The translations under genes and the position numbers were made by a program. A DNA stretch of 13,981 nt from Deltaproteobacteria bacterium (GTDB lineage: Bacteria; Desulfobacterota; GWC2-55-46), in contig JACREV010000121.1 in NCBI GenBank assembly GCA_016218095.1, positions 1-13,981 of the forward strand, read 5' to 3'. The notes beneath the pieces are model-generated. The model saw only the letters and a list, made by a program, of their open reading frames with translations, was not told the origin of the DNA and ran no database searches. Positions 13,760 through 13,981 of the stretch are shown piece after piece; the first letter of the stretch is position 1, and each line of letters opens with the position of its first letter.

Positions 13760-13981
13760 GTGACCCATGCCGGTTATAAGGCACCACGCCCTATGCATGC
13801 CATTCAAAACCCGGTTAAGGAGTGAGTAGGAGGCTTAAACCCGAAAAGGCCAGCTCAAAAAGCGTGAGAAGTCGGCTGAAAACAGAATGCGGTAGTTACC
13901 AGGAATTGCCGAGCGTCACTGCTCACCCGTGAATGACCAAGCTATCACTGCTTAATCATTGATATTTTTCTAATTATAAAC
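13760..13981 (+). other. Gene-free stretch resembling a structured RNA, possibly the 5' part of a group II intron
   Basis: No convincing reading frame. The plus strand is rich in GNRA-like and A-rich loops between short stems: CAG/CTG (13851-13853 with 13876-13878), CTC/GAG (13854-13856 with 13866-13868) and GAGC/GCTC (13911-13914 with 13921-13924). The order AAAACAGAATGC, GTTACC and GAGC hairpin loosely recalls domain I of bacterial group II introns. GTGAC at 13760 imperfectly resembles the intron start GUGYG. CCGGTTATAAGG (13770-13781) is nearly repeated at 13811-13820. The rest, if any, lies beyond the window. Tentative. Confidence 0.3.

Overview
The window is a high-GC bacterial chromosome segment. 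Coding strands use many ATA (Ile) and AGG (Arg) codons despite the GC richness. This style, with GTCATTCCCG-type and CCCTCTCC-type dispersed palindromes, is common in former deltaproteobacterial and Nitrospirota-like genomes. That placement is an inference; no marker gene here fixes the taxon. Line-by-line GC is uneven: about 67% at 2221-2280 (chemotaxis), about 57% at 10021-10080 (quinone operon) and 35% at 8521-8580 (an AT-rich foreign-looking gene).

Left part (1-5822, plus strand) is the end of a chemosensory cluster. It holds a CheA histidine kinase with a C-terminal receiver (5' end outside the window), the CheB methylesterase, and a large hybrid kinase (REC-REC-PAS-PAS-HisKA-HATPase-REC). 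A chemoreceptor, CheR and CheW would be expected upstream. The fused receivers and the hybrid kinase suggest an alternative output such as development, pili or gene expression rather than plain flagellar steering.

Middle-left (5823-7603, plus strand) carries two pyrimidine genes, pyrE (orotate phosphoribosyltransferase) and pyrF (OMP decarboxylase), the last two steps to UMP. A good sigma70-like promoter precedes pyrE. A perfect 28-bp palindrome followed by TTTT lies just ahead of the true pyrF start, and a strong terminator follows pyrF.

Centre (7604-9288) is non-core DNA: about 520 bp packed with palindromic repeats of several families, then an AT-rich stretch and one AT-rich minus-strand gene of unknown function with its own promoter and strong ribosome-binding site.

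Right (9289-12914, minus strand) is a tightly overlapped operon ubiC-ubiA-ubiD-ubiG, which takes chorismate to a prenylated, decarboxylated and O-methylated quinone ring precursor. No ubiX, ubiE or hydroxylase gene is present here. Beyond it lie two more repeats, a bidirectional terminator, and a minus-strand CI-type helix-turn-helix regulator. The last about 220 bases hold no convincing gene but look like a structured RNA, possibly the 5' part of a group II intron.
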